Below, piece by piece: positions 62,913-64,000 of a stretch of 64,000 nucleotides of DNA. Both the position numbers and the translations under genes were made by a program. The stretch's first letter is position 1; the number at the start of each line of letters is the position of its first letter. The stretch is from Gordius sp. MW1. Its lineage: Eukaryota > Nematomorpha > Gordioida > Gordea > Gordiidae. The notes beneath the pieces are model-generated. The model saw only the letters and a list, made by a program, of their open reading frames with translations, ran no database searches and was not told where the DNA came from. Where the stretch lies: contig OZ038531.1 in NCBI GenBank assembly GCA_964036665.1, positions 12,090,168-12,154,167 of the forward strand. Direction: 5' to 3'.

Positions 62913-64000
62913 TAGAGCAGTTTTCAAAAATTAAGCACTCACGTTGCGATACAACAAACTAATCGCAACAATAAAACGTTGTCTTTTGTCAAAATGATAG
63001 ATCTCGCAGCTTAAAACGTCTTTTCGGAAGTCAATCGAGGATAATAGGATTCTCAAATTGGCTTACTTTTATATATTTTTTTATGCTCTTTCACATAGAA
63101 TCGAAAAAAATAAATATTTTTACCTCAAAATTTTTCACATATTTTTCTTTGAACCGTATTCATCCGATGAAAGTTGTCGTTTTCAGACGTGGTTTCTATG
63201 ATATCAAGTAAAAATTTATCAGAATCTAAAAACTATTACTTTGAAATCATGATCGCATAGAGCAGTTTTCAAAAATTAAGCACTCACGTTGCGATACAAC
63301 AAACTAATCGCAACAATAAAACGTTGTCTTTTGTCAAAATGATAGTTCTCGCAGCTTAAAACCTCTTTTCGGAAGTCAATCGAGGATAATAGGATTCTCA
63401 AATTGGCTTACTTTTATATATTTTTTTATGCTCTTTCACATAGAATCGAAAAAAAGGAATATTTTTGCCTCAAAATTTTTCACATATTTTTCTTTGAACC
63501 GTATTTATCCGATGAAAGTTGTCGTTTTCAGACGTGGTTTCTATGATCCCAAGTAAAAATTTATCAGAATCTAAAAACTATTACTTTGAAATCATGATCG
63601 CATAGAGCAGTTTTCAAAAATTAAGCACTCACGTTGCGATACAACAAACTAATCGCAACAATAAAACGTTGTCTTTTGTCAAAATGATAGATCTCGCAGC
63701 TTAAAACCTCTTTTCGGAAGTCAATCGAGGATAATAGGATTCTAAAATTGGCTTACTTTTATATATTTTCTTATGCTCTTTCACATAGAATCGAAAAAAT
63801 AAATATTTTTACCTCAGAATTTTTCACATATTTTTCTTTGAACCGTATTCATCCGATGAAAGTTGTCGTTTTCAGACGTGGTTTCTATGATCCCAAGTAA
63901 AAATTTATCAGAATTAAAAAACTATTACTTTGAAATCATGATCGCATAAAGCAGTTTTCAAAAATTAAGCAATCACTTGCGATACAACAAAAACAAAATA
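62913..64000 (+). repeat. 690-bp dimeric repeat at the window edge (second copy incomplete)
   Basis: AAAATGATAGATCTCGC occurs at about 62985-63001 and again 690 bp later; the intervening monomers at 63258 and before 62913 share GGAATATT and CCGTATTTATCC. The monomer at 63947 is cut by the window end after 54 bases, showing that the satellite continues. Confidence 0.8.

Larger units (their letters stand above)
17939..64000 (+). repeat. 345-bp satellite array, right arm (about 133 monomers)
   Basis: Continuation of the same satellite in the same orientation and register after the LINE. Monomer starts include 18097, 18442, 18787, 19131, 19475, 19819, 20164, 20515, 20866, 21211, 21556, 21905, 22250 and onward to 63947, with lengths mostly 345 or 351 bp and variants of 338-349 bp caused by small indels (for example the 7-bp loss giving TTTTTGTCTCTTCACAT at 19341, 23148 and 27651). 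It reaches the last base of the window, so its true end is not seen. No gene, other transposon or unique sequence was found in these 46 kb. The phase across the LINE is preserved once one copy of the target-site duplication is removed, so the two arms were a single array. Confidence 0.98.

Noticed and set aside
1-64000. CRISPR-like array
   Set aside because: The repeats are 345 bp with no unique spacers between them, so it is a satellite.

Overview
This window is almost entirely one AT-rich tandem satellite. The basic monomer is about 345 bp, and roughly 175-180 copies lie head-to-tail on the same strand from base 1 to base 64000; the array runs off both ends. A single non-LTR retrotransposon (LINE) of the RTE clade interrupts it at 14865-17923. 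I see no host protein-coding gene, tRNA, rRNA, CRISPR array, operon or bacterial-type signal. The satellite plus RTE element points to a eukaryotic heterochromatic locus (centromeric, pericentromeric or subtelomeric). An arthropod, most likely an insect, fits the style of the RTE protein and its GAAGAAG tail, but the species cannot be named from sequence alone.

Layout. 1-14849: left arm, built from higher-order repeats (HORs): a 1,035-bp trimer present twice (1546-3615) and a 3,970-bp unit of 12 monomers present twice (about 5698-13637). 14850-14864 and 17924-17938: identical 15-bp target-site duplications. 14865-17923: the RTE element, with an APE-type endonuclease and a reverse transcriptase that are now in two different reading frames because of a small indel near 15678-15690. 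17939-64000: right arm, with several further HOR domains: 3,807-bp offset (19.3-25.7 kb), 1,385-bp (32.6-35.1 kb), 1,034/1,035-bp (40.3-42.3 kb), 686- and 690-bp dimers (42.8-45.5 kb), 2,755-bp octamer (about 51.6-57.2 kb), and 691/690-bp dimers at the far end (61.5-63.9 kb).

Monomer types. Besides the standard 345-bp form there is a 351-bp form with 6 extra bases (ACAACAAAAACAAACTAATCG instead of ACAACAAACTAATCG), which is usually preceded by CATAAAGCAG rather than CATAGAGCAG. There is also a half-length 168-bp deletion form that recurs five times with the same breakpoint, and a unique 99-bp form. Diagnostic variants (GATCCCAAG / GATATCAAG / GATAAAAAG; ATCATGATCG / ATCCTGATCG / ATCATGCATAG; TTGCCTC / TTACCTC / TTGTCTC / TTGCTTC) allow the array to be parsed into HORs by eye.

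The most informative point is that the array holds a near-identical copy of the LINE's target neighbourhood without the LINE (25712-28128, pre-insertion site at 26231-26245). The insertion is therefore precisely defined, and it probably happened after that block had been duplicated. All short open frames inside the satellite are read-through of the repeat and are not proposed as genes.
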